A stretch of 60,817 nt of DNA, from NCBI GenBank assembly GCA_002314595.1, contig DCGP01000009.1:1-60817 (forward strand), read 5' to 3'. Under the pieces are notes generated by a model that did not search any database, was not told where the DNA came from, and worked only from the letters and a program-made list of their open reading frames with translations. The stretch is from Clostridiales bacterium UBA1775. GTDB lineage: Bacteria; Bacillota; Clostridia; Monoglobales; Firm-18. The first letter of the stretch is position 1. Every line of letters starts with the position of its first letter. Positions 33,713 to 41,636 of this stretch are shown here, piece by piece. The translations under genes and the position numbers were made by a program.

Positions 33713-33788
33713 GCAAAAATAAATTTTAAATTAAATAATGAGTTTTCAGATACTATACTTATGTTTTTAATATAAGTATAGTATTTTT
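33713..33788. repeat. Spacer repeat copy B2 with terminator hairpin
   Basis: Near-identical to copy B1 over 51 bases, then hairpin ATACTATACTTAT/ATAAGTATAGTAT and TTTTT. A similar CTATACTTA/TAAGTATAG hairpin also occurs at 60097-60125. The rest of the gap to 33872 holds the promoter at 33824-33852. Confidence 0.8.
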
Positions 33789-33823
33789 GTATGTAAATAT
33801 TTCATTAACTTTTTTACTACATA

Positions 33824-33852
33824 TTGACATTACCTGTGGCAAGTTCTATAAT
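33824..33852 (+). promoter_or_regulatory. Consensus promoter of the stalk-domain protein gene
   Basis: TTGACA and TATAAT are 17 bases apart, 19 bp before the start codon. Confidence 0.8.
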
Positions 33853-33871
33853 TATGTAAGAGGTGAACAAA

Positions 33872-34798
33872 ATGAAGAAAATTATTTCAATTATTATTTC
33901 AACAACAATGCTTTGCACATCTTTATGTGCATTTGCAACCGAAGATAGTTCCGTTTTAGATAATGGTGGTGCTATCTATAACGACGGCAATACTTCTATT
34001 GAGGACGGAGGTATCACTACCGGCGAAAGCTCCTCTAATGGTGGGGCAATATACAATACCGACCCGGACAGCGTCATAATTATCACAACAGGCAGTGAAG
34101 CTGTTAATGATAATGAAGATGACTCTAAGGGTAATGACACTCAACCTCCGATTTTACTATTAAGAACAAGCAACGAAAACCAAGACGGAGAAGTTGAAAT
34201 TGAGGAAATTGAGGAAGAAAATTACGAAGAATACAACGAGGAAACTAATTCCGAAGATGAGGTAATTCTTTTTAATGAAGAAAATTCATCAACAGTATTT
34301 GATAAAATAAAGGCACTTTTTAAGGACCCTTCGGCATTTTTGACAAAGCTAAAAACCTTGTATGCAACTGCATCGGAAAAGTTAAAAACCTTGATTTTAT
34401 CGGAAATTGGTAAGGTTAAAAAGCAGTTAAACATTTCAACAATTAACGTGTTCATTAACGGATTTGACGTAGATTTTTCAAAATATGACGACGTTTTCCC
34501 AATAATTAAAGAGGATAGGACAATTGTTCCTGTTCGTGCAATTATGGAAAAGTTCGGCGCTACGGTAGATTGGGACGAGGAAACACAGTCAATCACAATT
34601 ACAAAGGGTTCAAATGTTATTAAAATGCAACTTGGCAGCAACATTATTACTGTAAATGGTAGAATTATTGAAATTGATGTTGCACCGACTACCTACAATG
34701 ACCGTACAATGGTTCCACTTCGTGTAATTGCAGAAAATTTTGGTATGAATGTTGATTGGGACGAAGGAAGTCAAACAGTACTAATTGAAGAAAAATAG
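33872..34798 (+). CDS. Secreted protein with C-terminal copper-amine-oxidase-like stalk domain
   Basis: A 308-residue exported protein of unknown role. A signal peptide ends near residue 24 (CAFA). A low-complexity region (NGGAIYNDG and NGGAIYNTD, each once, then a very acidic Glu-rich segment to ~residue 135) leads to a helical stretch and a two-unit stalk domain at about 195-308 with EDRTIVPVRAI, VDWDEETQ, NDRTMVPLRVI and VDWDEGSQ. The nuclease at 15290 has the same domain at its N-terminus. ATG at 33872 is six bases after GAGGTG; a GTG at 33863 is a less likely start. Confidence 0.8.
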   Translation: MKKIISIIISTTMLCTSLCAFATEDSSVLDNGGAIYNDGNTSIEDGGITTGESSSNGGAIYNTDPDSVIIITTGSEAVNDNEDDSKGNDTQPPILLLRTSNENQDGEVEIEEIEEENYEEYNEETNSEDEVILFNEENSSTVFDKIKALFKDPSAFLTKLKTLYATASEKLKTLILSEIGKVKKQLNISTINVFINGFDVDFSKYDDVFPIIKEDRTIVPVRAIMEKFGATVDWDEETQSITITKGSNVIKMQLGSNIITVNGRIIEIDVAPTTYNDRTMVPLRVIAENFGMNVDWDEGSQTVLIEEK

Positions 34799-34839
34799 AA
34801 GGTTTGGGGAAATGCACAAGCCACCCAAAAAAACAAAAG

Positions 34840-34864
34840 GAGATGTTGCGAAAAGCAACATCTC
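34840..34864 (+). terminator. Terminator of the stalk-domain protein gene
   Basis: Arms GAGATGTTGC and GCAACATCTC with a 5-base loop, followed by TTTATTTTT. Confidence 0.85.
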
Positions 34865-34882
34865 TTTATTTTTAAATAAATC

Positions 34883-34911
34883 TTGAAATATTACATTTCC
34901 TATGTTATAAT
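34883..34911 (+). promoter_or_regulatory. Promoter of the structured leader and the 53-residue gene
   Basis: TTGAAA and TATAAT are 17 bases apart. Transcription would begin near 34918, at the base of the structured leader. Confidence 0.7.
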
Positions 34912-34917
34912 TATTAT

Positions 34918-35079
34918 GCTACATGATAACAAATAAATAATGAGGGTTCATCTCCACAAAGCAGCATTTTATAAAAATGCTGTCTTTGACTGTAACTTTC
35001 TTTGTGGGGTTTGTTATTGTGTAGCAACAATAGTCGGGACATGCGTTTTTTGTGCATGGCTTTGGCTATGCACTTTTTT
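34918..35079 (+). ncRNA. Structured leader RNA with terminal attenuator-like hairpin, unknown class
   Basis: From the predicted start, GCTACA (34918) pairs with TGTAGC (35020) and ATAACAAA with TTTGTTAT just inside it. The apex has CCACAAAG/CTTTGTGG enclosing a perfect 9-bp hairpin CAGCATTTT/AAAATGCTG. After the rod comes GTGCATGGC-TTTG-GCTATGCAC with a T run (35052-35079), a terminator placed 10 bp before the ribosome binding site of the next gene. It could be an attenuator/riboswitch or a 6S-like free RNA; it matches no riboswitch I know. Confidence 0.5.
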
Positions 35080-35097
35080 ATTTTGGAGGAACGTTTT

Positions 35098-35259
35098 ATG
35101 GACGACTACAAGGAAATGTACTACACTCTATTTAACAAAATGACGGATATTATTAACGAAATCAAGGAAGTTCAGCAAAAAACCGAGGAAATGTTTATTT
35201 CTCAAAATCATAACCCGGACTTAAAATTGGTCATTAGAAAAGACAGTTACGAGAAGTAA
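35098..35259 (+). CDS. 53-residue coiled-coil protein of unknown function
   Basis: MDDYKEMYYTLFNKMTD followed by a short coiled coil (INEIKEVQQKTEEMF) and a polar tail. I do not recognise the family. TTTGGAGG is eight bases before the ATG. Its TAA stop lies within the downstream terminator stem. It is preceded by the structured leader, so its expression may depend on read-through of the attenuator-like hairpin. It could also be a by-product of the RNA. Confidence 0.6.
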   Translation: MDDYKEMYYTLFNKMTDIINEIKEVQQKTEEMFISQNHNPDLKLVIRKDSYEK

Positions 35260-35268
35260 CTGTCTTTA
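35238..35268. terminator. Bidirectional terminator between the 53-residue gene and serS
   Basis: Arms AAAAGACAGTTAC and GTAACTGTCTTTA with a 5-base loop, T-rich on both sides. The plus-strand gene's stop codon is inside the stem. Confidence 0.85.
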
Positions 35269-35278
35269 TTTTATCTAT

Positions 35279-36547
35279 TTATTTTATAATATCTGTGCCC
35301 ATAAACGGTCTTAATACTTCCGGAATTGTAACACTTCCGTCAGCATTTTGGAAGTTTTCCAAAATACAAGCTACTGTTCTGCCTACTGCAACACCACTAC
35401 CGTTTAGAGTATGAACAAACTCTGCCTTAGCATCAGGAGTTCTCTTAAACTTAATGTTTGCACGTCTTGCTTGGAAGTCCTCAAAGTTTGAACAAGAGCT
35501 GATTTCAACATATCTGCCGTAGCTTGGCATCCAAACCTCGATATCATAAGTCATTGCTGAACTAAATCCCAAATCACCTGTGCAAAGTCTTACTACACGG
35601 TATGGAATACCAAGTGCTTGGATAACCTTTTCAGCATCATTTGTAAGTGATTCTAATTCGTCATAAGATGTGTCCGGGTTTGCAAATTTAACTAATTCAA
35701 CCTTGTTAAATTGGTGCTGACGGATAAGACCTCTTGTATCACGTCCTGCTGAACCTGCTTCTGCACGGAAACAAGCAGAATATGCACAATATTTAATAGG
35801 TAAATCCTCAGCCTTTAAGATGTCCCCTCTGTACATATTTGTAACAGGAACCTCAGCAGTTGGAATTAAGAAATAATCTGTACCTGCAACCTTGTAAGCA
35901 TCTTCCTCAAATTTTGGCAATTGACCTGTACCAACCATTGAATTTCTGTGTACCATATAAGGTGGGAAAATTTCTGTATAACCACTGTTTGAGGTGTGAT
36001 AATCTAAGTAAAAATTGTAAACTGCACGCTCTAATCTTGCACCTAAACCCTTGTAAAATGTGAAACGAGAGCCTGTTACCTTGCCGGCTGTGTCAACATC
36101 TAAAATGTCTAAATCTTCACCAATATCCCAATGAGCCTTTGGTTCAAAATCAAATTTTGTTGGTTCTCCCCACTTTCTGATTTCCACGTTGTCAGCATCT
36201 GACAAGCCCTTTGCAACTCTTTCATTAGGAATGTTAGGAATTGTCATAACAATATTTTTAAGTTTTTCGTCAAGGTCAGCAACCAAGGCATCTAAATCCT
36301 TAACCTTTTCCTTAATTTCATTCATTTCAGCAAAAATCGGTGCAACGTCCTTGCCTTCCTTTTTAAGCTGGGGGATTTGCTTTGAAACTGTATTTTGTTT
36401 ATTTTTTAACGCTTCAACCTCTTGTAAAGCCTCGCGTCTTTTCTTATCAATTTCAGCAAATTCTGTTAAATCAAGCTCTCCACCTCTGCTTTTTATAGCC
36501 TCTTGAACCTTTTGAGGCTCGCTTCTTAATAATTTAATGTCTAACAT
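35279..36547 (-). CDS. serS: Seryl-tRNA synthetase
   Basis: Charges tRNA-Ser (and tRNA-Sec where present). The 422-residue class II synthetase has the N-terminal long coiled-coil arm (about 30-105), motif 2 around CFRAEAGSAGRDTRGLIRQHQFNKVE, and motif 3 with GVAVGRTVACILENFQ. No T-box leader precedes it: only 17 bp separate it from the upstream coiled-coil membrane protein, so it belongs to the soj-spo0J transcript or has an internal promoter. Confidence 0.98.
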   Translation of the reverse strand: MLDIKLLRSEPQKVQEAIKSRGGELDLTEFAEIDKKRREALQEVEALKNKQNTVSKQIPQLKKEGKDVAPIFAEMNEIKEKVKDLDALVADLDEKLKNIVMTIPNIPNERVAKGLSDADNVEIRKWGEPTKFDFEPKAHWDIGEDLDILDVDTAGKVTGSRFTFYKGLGARLERAVYNFYLDYHTSNSGYTEIFPPYMVHRNSMVGTGQLPKFEEDAYKVAGTDYFLIPTAEVPVTNMYRGDILKAEDLPIKYCAYSACFRAEAGSAGRDTRGLIRQHQFNKVELVKFANPDTSYDELESLTNDAEKVIQALGIPYRVVRLCTGDLGFSSAMTYDIEVWMPSYGRYVEISSCSNFEDFQARRANIKFKRTPDAKAEFVHTLNGSGVAVGRTVACILENFQNADGSVTIPEVLRPFMGTDIIK

Positions 36548-36564
36548 TGTGTTTCCTCCTAAAA

Positions 36565-36996
36565 CTATTTCAATTTATTTTGTAAACTATTGTAAAATGC
36601 AAGGTCATCACTGTTTAACCCTTTTGTATCAACTGTTTTTAGCAATTCACGTGCATCTTTTTCGTCGCCACTGATGTATAATTTGGCAACGGAATATAAT
36701 TTTACCGAATTTTCATCTGTTTGTGCCTTATATTCGGCAATGGCTTTGTCCTTGGCTTTAATTTCGTCTGTTAGGGAATTTACTTTATCTGTAAGCTCCT
36801 CATTTGTTTTGGTTAGTGTAAGCACACTTTGTTCCATTGTGCTGTTCATTGCACTTTCAGGCTTCTTTCCACCGTCCACGTCATCGTATGACGGGTCAAG
36901 TGATGTGTTGGAAAGCGATGTAACCAAAATTAACAAAATTGCACAAAAACATAAAATCCCAATGTATATGCCCATAAATTTAAAATTTTTCTCCAT
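36565..36996 (-). CDS. Single-helix membrane protein with coiled coil, unknown function
   Basis: A 143-residue protein with one N-terminal membrane helix (about residues 8-28) and an extracytoplasmic or cytoplasmic coiled coil (about 60-95, TNEELTDKVNSLTDEIKAKDKAI), then a short helical, TPR-like tail (SVAKLYISGDEKDARELLKTV). It lies between spo0J and serS on the same strand. I do not recognise a family. A link to segregation is only suggested by position. Confidence 0.7.
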   Translation of the reverse strand: MEKNFKFMGIYIGILCFCAILLILVTSLSNTSLDPSYDDVDGGKKPESAMNSTMEQSVLTLTKTNEELTDKVNSLTDEIKAKDKAIAEYKAQTDENSVKLYSVAKLYISGDEKDARELLKTVDTKGLNSDDLAFYNSLQNKLK

Positions 36997-37136
36997 AAAC
37001 CCACCTCTTTTTTGGCATATCTCTATTTTGCCCTCAAAATTTGCTTGTATTCAATTTTTGCCATTTTTGGTAAGGCAACTCATATTTTTTATTTTCGTTT
37101 AATACAAGTTAATTTTAAAGGTCAATATTTTACCAA

Positions 37137-38006
37137 TTAACGGCAATTTTTTATCATTTCGGCAATTCGTTCAAATTCTTCATATGAATAATAGGAAATT
37201 TCAATTTTTCCTTTTCCGTTGCTTTCGTGAATTTTTACTTTTGTTCCTAAATATTTTGAAAGGTTGTTTTCACTTTCTTTAACTGCAAGTTTCACCTCTG
37301 ATGAAAGAGGAGTTTTTGGTTTCTTTGTTTTGCCACTATTTTTGGAAATATTTTCTGCTTCCCTAACTGAAAGTTGTTTTTCATAAATCAATTTTGCAAG
37401 CTCAATTTGTGCATTTGTGCCGGTTACGGAAAGGATTGCCTTAGCATGTCCACTTGTAATTTTGCCCTCTTCAAGCATTTTTATTACTTCCTTTGGAAGG
37501 TTTAAAAGCCTTAAAGAATTTGCAATTGCGCTACGGCTTTTGCCTACTCTGTCGCTGATTTTTTCCTGTGTCATTGAAAAGGATTCCATTAAGTTTTTAT
37601 ATCCTAACGCCTCTTCCACAGGGTTTAAATCTTCCCTTTGCAGGTTTTCAATTAAAGCAACCTCCATAACCTTTGTTTCATCATAATTACGGATAATTGC
37701 CGGAATTTCTTTAAGCCCTACTTCCTTTGCAGCACGCCATCTGCGTTCACCTGCAACAATTTGATAGGTCTTGCCCTTGCTTACAACTATAATTGGTTGA
37801 ATTACTCCATGTTGCTTAATAGAGTCTGCAAGCTCTTCTAATTTTTCCTTGTTAAAAGCCTTTCTTGGTTGGTCCTTATTAGGCTCTACATCTATAATTT
37901 TAAGGTTTTTTACATTATCCTTTTCGGTATCCGTAAAACCTTGCATATCGTATTTATCGGAAATTATTGCACTTAAACCTTTGCCTAAGCCACTCTTTTT
38001 TTGCAT
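37137..38006 (-). CDS. spo0J: Chromosome-partitioning protein Spo0J/ParB
   Basis: CTP-dependent clamp that loads at parS and spreads on DNA, recruiting SMC. The 289-residue protein has the N-terminal Soj-binding KKSGLGKGLSAII, the CTPase boxes (PNKDQPRKAF, GERRWRAAKEVGLKEIPAII), a helix-turn-helix around EKISDRVGKSRSAIANSLRLL, and a C-terminal dimer domain. ATG at 38006 was chosen because AAGGGA is ten bases upstream. It follows soj by 5 bp. Confidence 0.97.
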   Translation of the reverse strand: MQKKSGLGKGLSAIISDKYDMQGFTDTEKDNVKNLKIIDVEPNKDQPRKAFNKEKLEELADSIKQHGVIQPIIVVSKGKTYQIVAGERRWRAAKEVGLKEIPAIIRNYDETKVMEVALIENLQREDLNPVEEALGYKNLMESFSMTQEKISDRVGKSRSAIANSLRLLNLPKEVIKMLEEGKITSGHAKAILSVTGTNAQIELAKLIYEKQLSVREAENISKNSGKTKKPKTPLSSEVKLAVKESENNLSKYLGTKVKIHESNGKGKIEISYYSYEEFERIAEMIKNCR

Positions 38007-38011
38007 CTGTA

Positions 38012-38779
38012 TCACTTCCCTTTATTATTACTGATTATCTCTTTTGCCAATGCTCTGTAACATATTGCGCCCTTGCTGTATGTATCGTGTTCAATGACCG
38101 GTACACCAAAGCTTGGAGCTTCCGAAAGCCTTACATTCCTTGGTATTATGGTCTTGCAAACCTTATGAGGCATTGCCCTTTTAACCTCTTCAACAACCTC
38201 TATTGAAAGGTTTGTTCTGGAATCAAACATTGTTAAAACTACCCCTTCAATGTCAAGCTCCGGGTTAATTCCCTTACGAACAAGTTTGATAGTTTGTGTC
38301 AACTGTGAAAGTCCCTCTAATGCGTAATATTCGCATTGGATAGGAATTAACACGCTGTTTGACGCTGCAAATGCGTTTACTGTTAACAAGCTTAAAGACG
38401 GTGGACAGTCAATAATTACATAATCGTACTTATCTTCTACTGTCTTTAATGCTTCTTTTAGCTTAAATTCTCTGTTATTTATAGAAACAAGCTCTATTTC
38501 TGCACCTGAAAGTTGAATATTTGAGGCACAAATATCCAAATTTTTATATTTTGTATTTATAATTGCCGTCTTCATATCAGTGTCGTTAATTAAAACGTCA
38601 TAAATCGAATATTCTACGGCATCTTTATCAATTCCGAAACCACTTGTTGTATTGCCCTGAGGGTCTGTATCTATGATAAGAGTGCGTTTTTTAGCCTCTG
38701 CAAGGCAAGCACTTAAATTAACAGCAGTAGTAGTTTTACCAACCCCACCCTTTTGATTTGCAATAGATATTATCTTCAT
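38012..38779 (-). CDS. soj: Chromosome-partitioning ATPase Soj/ParA
   Basis: A 255-residue deviant Walker ATPase with NQKGGVGKTTTAVNLSA, the switch DTDPQGN and IIDCPPSLSLLTVNA. In Bacillus it moves with Spo0J and controls DnaA. It is close to dnaA and followed by spo0J. It lacks the N-terminal extension of plasmid ParA proteins, so it is the chromosomal type. Confidence 0.97.
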   Translation of the reverse strand: MKIISIANQKGGVGKTTTAVNLSACLAEAKKRTLIIDTDPQGNTTSGFGIDKDAVEYSIYDVLINDTDMKTAIINTKYKNLDICASNIQLSGAEIELVSINNREFKLKEALKTVEDKYDYVIIDCPPSLSLLTVNAFAASNSVLIPIQCEYYALEGLSQLTQTIKLVRKGINPELDIEGVVLTMFDSRTNLSIEVVEEVKRAMPHKVCKTIIPRNVRLSEAPSFGVPVIEHDTYSKGAICYRALAKEIISNNKGK

Positions 38780-38866
38780 TACTTCACCTCTTTATTAAAA
38801 AGTCTCATTGATAATATAGTTCATTTACTATTATAACACATAATTTATAAATATCAATAGCAAATT

Positions 38867-38882
38867 TGTTTCACGTGGAACA
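38867..38882. other. parS site 1
   Basis: TGTTTCACGTGGAACA, one base from the perfect palindrome bound by Spo0J/ParB. It lies between soj and ispE, 44 bp from site 2. Confidence 0.92.
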
Positions 38883-38910
38883 TTTTTTCATTTTTTTATA
38901 AAATTTACAT

Positions 38911-38926
38911 TGTTTCACGTGAAACA
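38911..38926. other. parS site 2
   Basis: TGTTTCACGTGAAACA, a perfect parS palindrome. The 44-bp distance from site 1 is about four helical turns, putting both on one face of the DNA. Confidence 0.96.
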
Positions 38927-38939
38927 TTTTAAAAATCTA

Positions 38940-38968
38940 TTGAATTTTGCCAATATTTTCATTATAAT
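38940..38968 (+). promoter_or_regulatory. Promoter of ispE
   Basis: TTGAAT and TATAAT are 17 bases apart, 28 bp before the ATG, and 13 bp after the second parS site, so Spo0J binding could affect it. Confidence 0.65.
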
Positions 38969-38996
38969 ATAAGTATAATATAAATGAGGTGAACTT

Positions 38997-39824
38997 ATGA
39001 AGTATTTTGCTCCCGGAAAAATAAATTTGTTTTTAAAGGTTTTAAACGAAAGACCTGACGGATATCATAACCTGTCTATGATTATGCAATCTGTGTCTAT
39101 TTTTGACGTCATAGATATAGAAAAGGCAGAGGGTATACAATTGACTTGCAACAAGTCTTATATTCCTTGTAACGAAGAAAATATCGTTTACAAGGCTTGT
39201 CAATTATTTTTTGAAGAAACTAATGTAAAAGGTGGGTGCAAAATACATATCACCAAAAACATTCCTGACGGCTCCGGGTTAGGTGGAGGTTCATCAGATG
39301 CCGCAGAGACATTGCTTGCCTTAAATGAAATCTACGGTGCAAATTTAAGTGAAGATAAATTGATTGAAATGTCAACAAAAATAGGGGCTGACGTGGCTTT
39401 CTTTATTAAAAAGGGCTGTTGTAAGGCAGAGGGAATTGGAGAAATTTTAACTTCAATAAAAAGTAAATTAAACCCTTATGTTTTAATTTACAAACCTAAA
39501 TTTTCAATATCTACAAAAGAGGCTTATTCTAAAATTAACATAGATAATAAGTGCTATGAAATTAAAAAAATCATTGATGCAATACAGTCAGGTGATTTAA
39601 AAGAATTTTCCAAGTTAATTTACAATGATTTTGAAGCTGTTTTAGGGGACAAATCAAAAGAGGTTTTAGACATAAAAAACAAGATGAAAAGCTTAGGTGC
39701 AATCTGTTCTATGATGACCGGAAGCGGTAGCGCAATTTTCGGAATTTTTGACGATAAAATCAGTGCATTAAAGGCATTTAAAAATTTTGATTCACACAGG
39801 GTTTTTTTAACAAAATTTATTTAA
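38997..39824 (+). CDS. ispE: 4-diphosphocytidyl-2-C-methyl-D-erythritol kinase
   Basis: MEP-pathway kinase of the GHMP family, 275 residues. Visible motifs: APGKINLFLKVLNERPDGYH with the substrate-site Lys, the phosphate loop PDGSGLGGGSSDAA, and the C-terminal MMTGSGSAIFG. It lies between parS and dnaA. In B. subtilis ispE is within tens of kb of the origin near yabE and ksgA; here it is the direct neighbour of dnaA. Confidence 0.96.
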   Translation: MKYFAPGKINLFLKVLNERPDGYHNLSMIMQSVSIFDVIDIEKAEGIQLTCNKSYIPCNEENIVYKACQLFFEETNVKGGCKIHITKNIPDGSGLGGGSSDAAETLLALNEIYGANLSEDKLIEMSTKIGADVAFFIKKGCCKAEGIGEILTSIKSKLNPYVLIYKPKFSISTKEAYSKINIDNKCYEIKKIIDAIQSGDLKEFSKLIYNDFEAVLGDKSKEVLDIKNKMKSLGAICSMMTGSGSAIFGIFDDKISALKAFKNFDSHRVFLTKFI

Positions 39825-39831
39825 AAAACAC

Positions 39832-39860
39832 TTGAAATTTTAAAGGATTTTTGGTATAAT
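39832..39860 (+). promoter_or_regulatory. Promoter of dnaA
   Basis: TTGAAA and TATAAT are 17 bases apart; a 75-bp AT-rich leader leads to TTGGAGGTATCAGG and the ATG. I see no DnaA box in this upstream gap. Confidence 0.75.
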
Positions 39861-39934
39861 AATATATATAAATTTTTGTAAAAACTCATTTAAAAATATA
39901 GGCAAAATTTTAATAAAAAATTGGAGGTATCAGG

Positions 39935-41266
39935 ATGAAAAACGCATCCGAAATTTGGGAGCTGTCCATACCTTATATAAAAGAAAAAGTTTCTGAAACA
40001 GGTTTTAATACAGTATTTGAAAAATTAAAGCCGGAATACATAGAGGACGATATTTTTTATTTAAGTACAACCAACAAATTATACAAAGATATGTTTGTAG
40101 GTATCTATGACGATATTGCAAAAATGGCAATTTTAGAGGTTACAGGTAATACATACGATATTGAAGTTACAATTGGTGGAGTTGTGGACAAGCCAAAACA
40201 ACAAACACAATATAAAACAGTTGAATTTGAAGGCAGTATTTCACTAAATCCAAAATTCACATTTGAAAACTTTATAGTAGGCTCTAACAGTGAGTTTGCA
40301 TTTGCTGCTGCATACAGCATTACGCAGGGTTCTGTTAGAGACGATTACAATCCACTATTTTTATATGGTGGCAGTGGTCTTGGTAAAACTCATCTTTTAC
40401 ATGCTATTGGTAATGAAATAGTTAAAAATGACAAGGACCGTACGATTTTATATGTTTCAGCCGAAACATTTATGAATGAATTTGTTAATTCAATTAAAAA
40501 TGAAACAAATACAGAATTTAGAAATAAATTTCGTAATGTAGATGTTTTGTTAATTGACGATATTCAATTTTTAGCAGGTAAGGAAGGTACACAGGTAGAA
40601 TTTTTCCACACTTTTAACGAGCTTATCAATAAAAATAAGCAAATTGTTATTGCCAGCGACCGTCCTCCAAAGGATATTGCACAGCTTGATGACCGTTTAA
40701 GAACACGTTTTTCAAGCAGATTTATGATTGATATTCAGCCACCGGACTTTGAAACAAGGCTTGCAATCCTACATTCTAAGGTTACTGATGATTATTCCGG
40801 CGAAATATCAGATGAAATATTTAATTTGATTGCTCAACAAATCAAAACAAATATTCGTGAGCTTGAAGGAGCAATTAAAACAATTATTGCTTACAGTGAT
40901 GTTTCTAAAAAGGAAATTGATTATGAAACTGCAAATGATATTTTAAAGAGATATTTTGTAGATACTCAAAAGAGAAAAATTACTGCAGAATATATTATTA
41001 AAGCAGTTGAAAAGTATTTTAATCTTTCCGAGGATACCATTATTGGAACAAGAAGGGATAAATCTTATGCTGTTCCTCGTCAATATGCTATGTATATTGC
41101 AAAGGAGCTTACAAACGCTTCCTATTTAAAGCTTGCACAGGATTTTAAAAAAGACCATACAACTGTAATGCACAATATTAAAAAAGTGGCTCAGGCTATG
41201 CAAGATGACTTAAAAATCTACAATACTGTTAATGATTTGATAAAAAATATTAAAAATGAGGACTAA
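39935..41266 (+). CDS. dnaA: Chromosomal replication initiator protein DnaA
   Basis: The 443-residue AAA+ initiator is complete. Domain I is at residues 1-85, a short linker follows, domain III has Walker A GGSGLGKTHLLHAIG and Walker B LLIDDIQFLAG, and domain IV has the DnaA-box signature KDHTTVMHNIKK. The gene is followed directly by a cluster of DnaA boxes that starts one base after its stop codon. Confidence 0.99.
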   Translation: MKNASEIWELSIPYIKEKVSETGFNTVFEKLKPEYIEDDIFYLSTTNKLYKDMFVGIYDDIAKMAILEVTGNTYDIEVTIGGVVDKPKQQTQYKTVEFEGSISLNPKFTFENFIVGSNSEFAFAAAYSITQGSVRDDYNPLFLYGGSGLGKTHLLHAIGNEIVKNDKDRTILYVSAETFMNEFVNSIKNETNTEFRNKFRNVDVLLIDDIQFLAGKEGTQVEFFHTFNELINKNKQIVIASDRPPKDIAQLDDRLRTRFSSRFMIDIQPPDFETRLAILHSKVTDDYSGEISDEIFNLIAQQIKTNIRELEGAIKTIIAYSDVSKKEIDYETANDILKRYFVDTQKRKITAEYIIKAVEKYFNLSEDTIIGTRRDKSYAVPRQYAMYIAKELTNASYLKLAQDFKKDHTTVMHNIKKVAQAMQDDLKIYNTVNDLIKNIKNED

Positions 41267-41636
41267 TTATACACAAAGTTATCCAACTTATCCACATAAA
41301 ATATATAAACAGAGTTTTTCTTTATTTTATTTGTAAATTTTCAGTTTTAAATTTTATTTATAAACAATTTTGTTTGAATATCTAAAATTTTAAAATTTAT
41401 TTGTTCACAAAAAATATGTTAATTTCTATGTGGAAAATTTCTTGATAAATATATGTGAATAATTTTCAAGAATTTAAGTGTATAAAATTGTATAAATTAC
41501 CAAGTTTTTAACATAATTAGTAACATATCTAAACCCTTGATATAATCAATAAAATTAGGATTATTAACAGAATTAACAGGTTCTATTATAACTACTAAAT
41601 ATTATATATATATTCTTTTTAAAAGGAGATAAAAAA
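41267..41636. other. oriC: Origin of replication (oriC), dnaA-dnaN gap
   Basis: The 370-bp non-coding, very AT-rich gap holds several DnaA boxes: TTATACACA (41267), TTATCCAAC (41279, one or two mismatches), TTATCCACA (41288, consensus), TTGTTCACA (41401), TGTGGAAAA (41429, minus) and TGTGAATAA (41454, minus). A/T-only sequence follows to 41600 and suits an unwinding region. dnaN has AAAAGGAGATAAAAAA at its start. The gap between dnaA and dnaN is the usual place of oriC in Firmicutes. Confidence 0.88.

Noticed and set aside
34940..35143. 67-codon frame over the structured leader
   Set aside because: It runs through the hairpins and the attenuator-like terminator and overlaps the better supported 53-codon gene in another frame.
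36548..36564. T-box leader for serS
   Set aside because: Only 17 bp separate serS from the upstream gene, and no T-box sequence is present.
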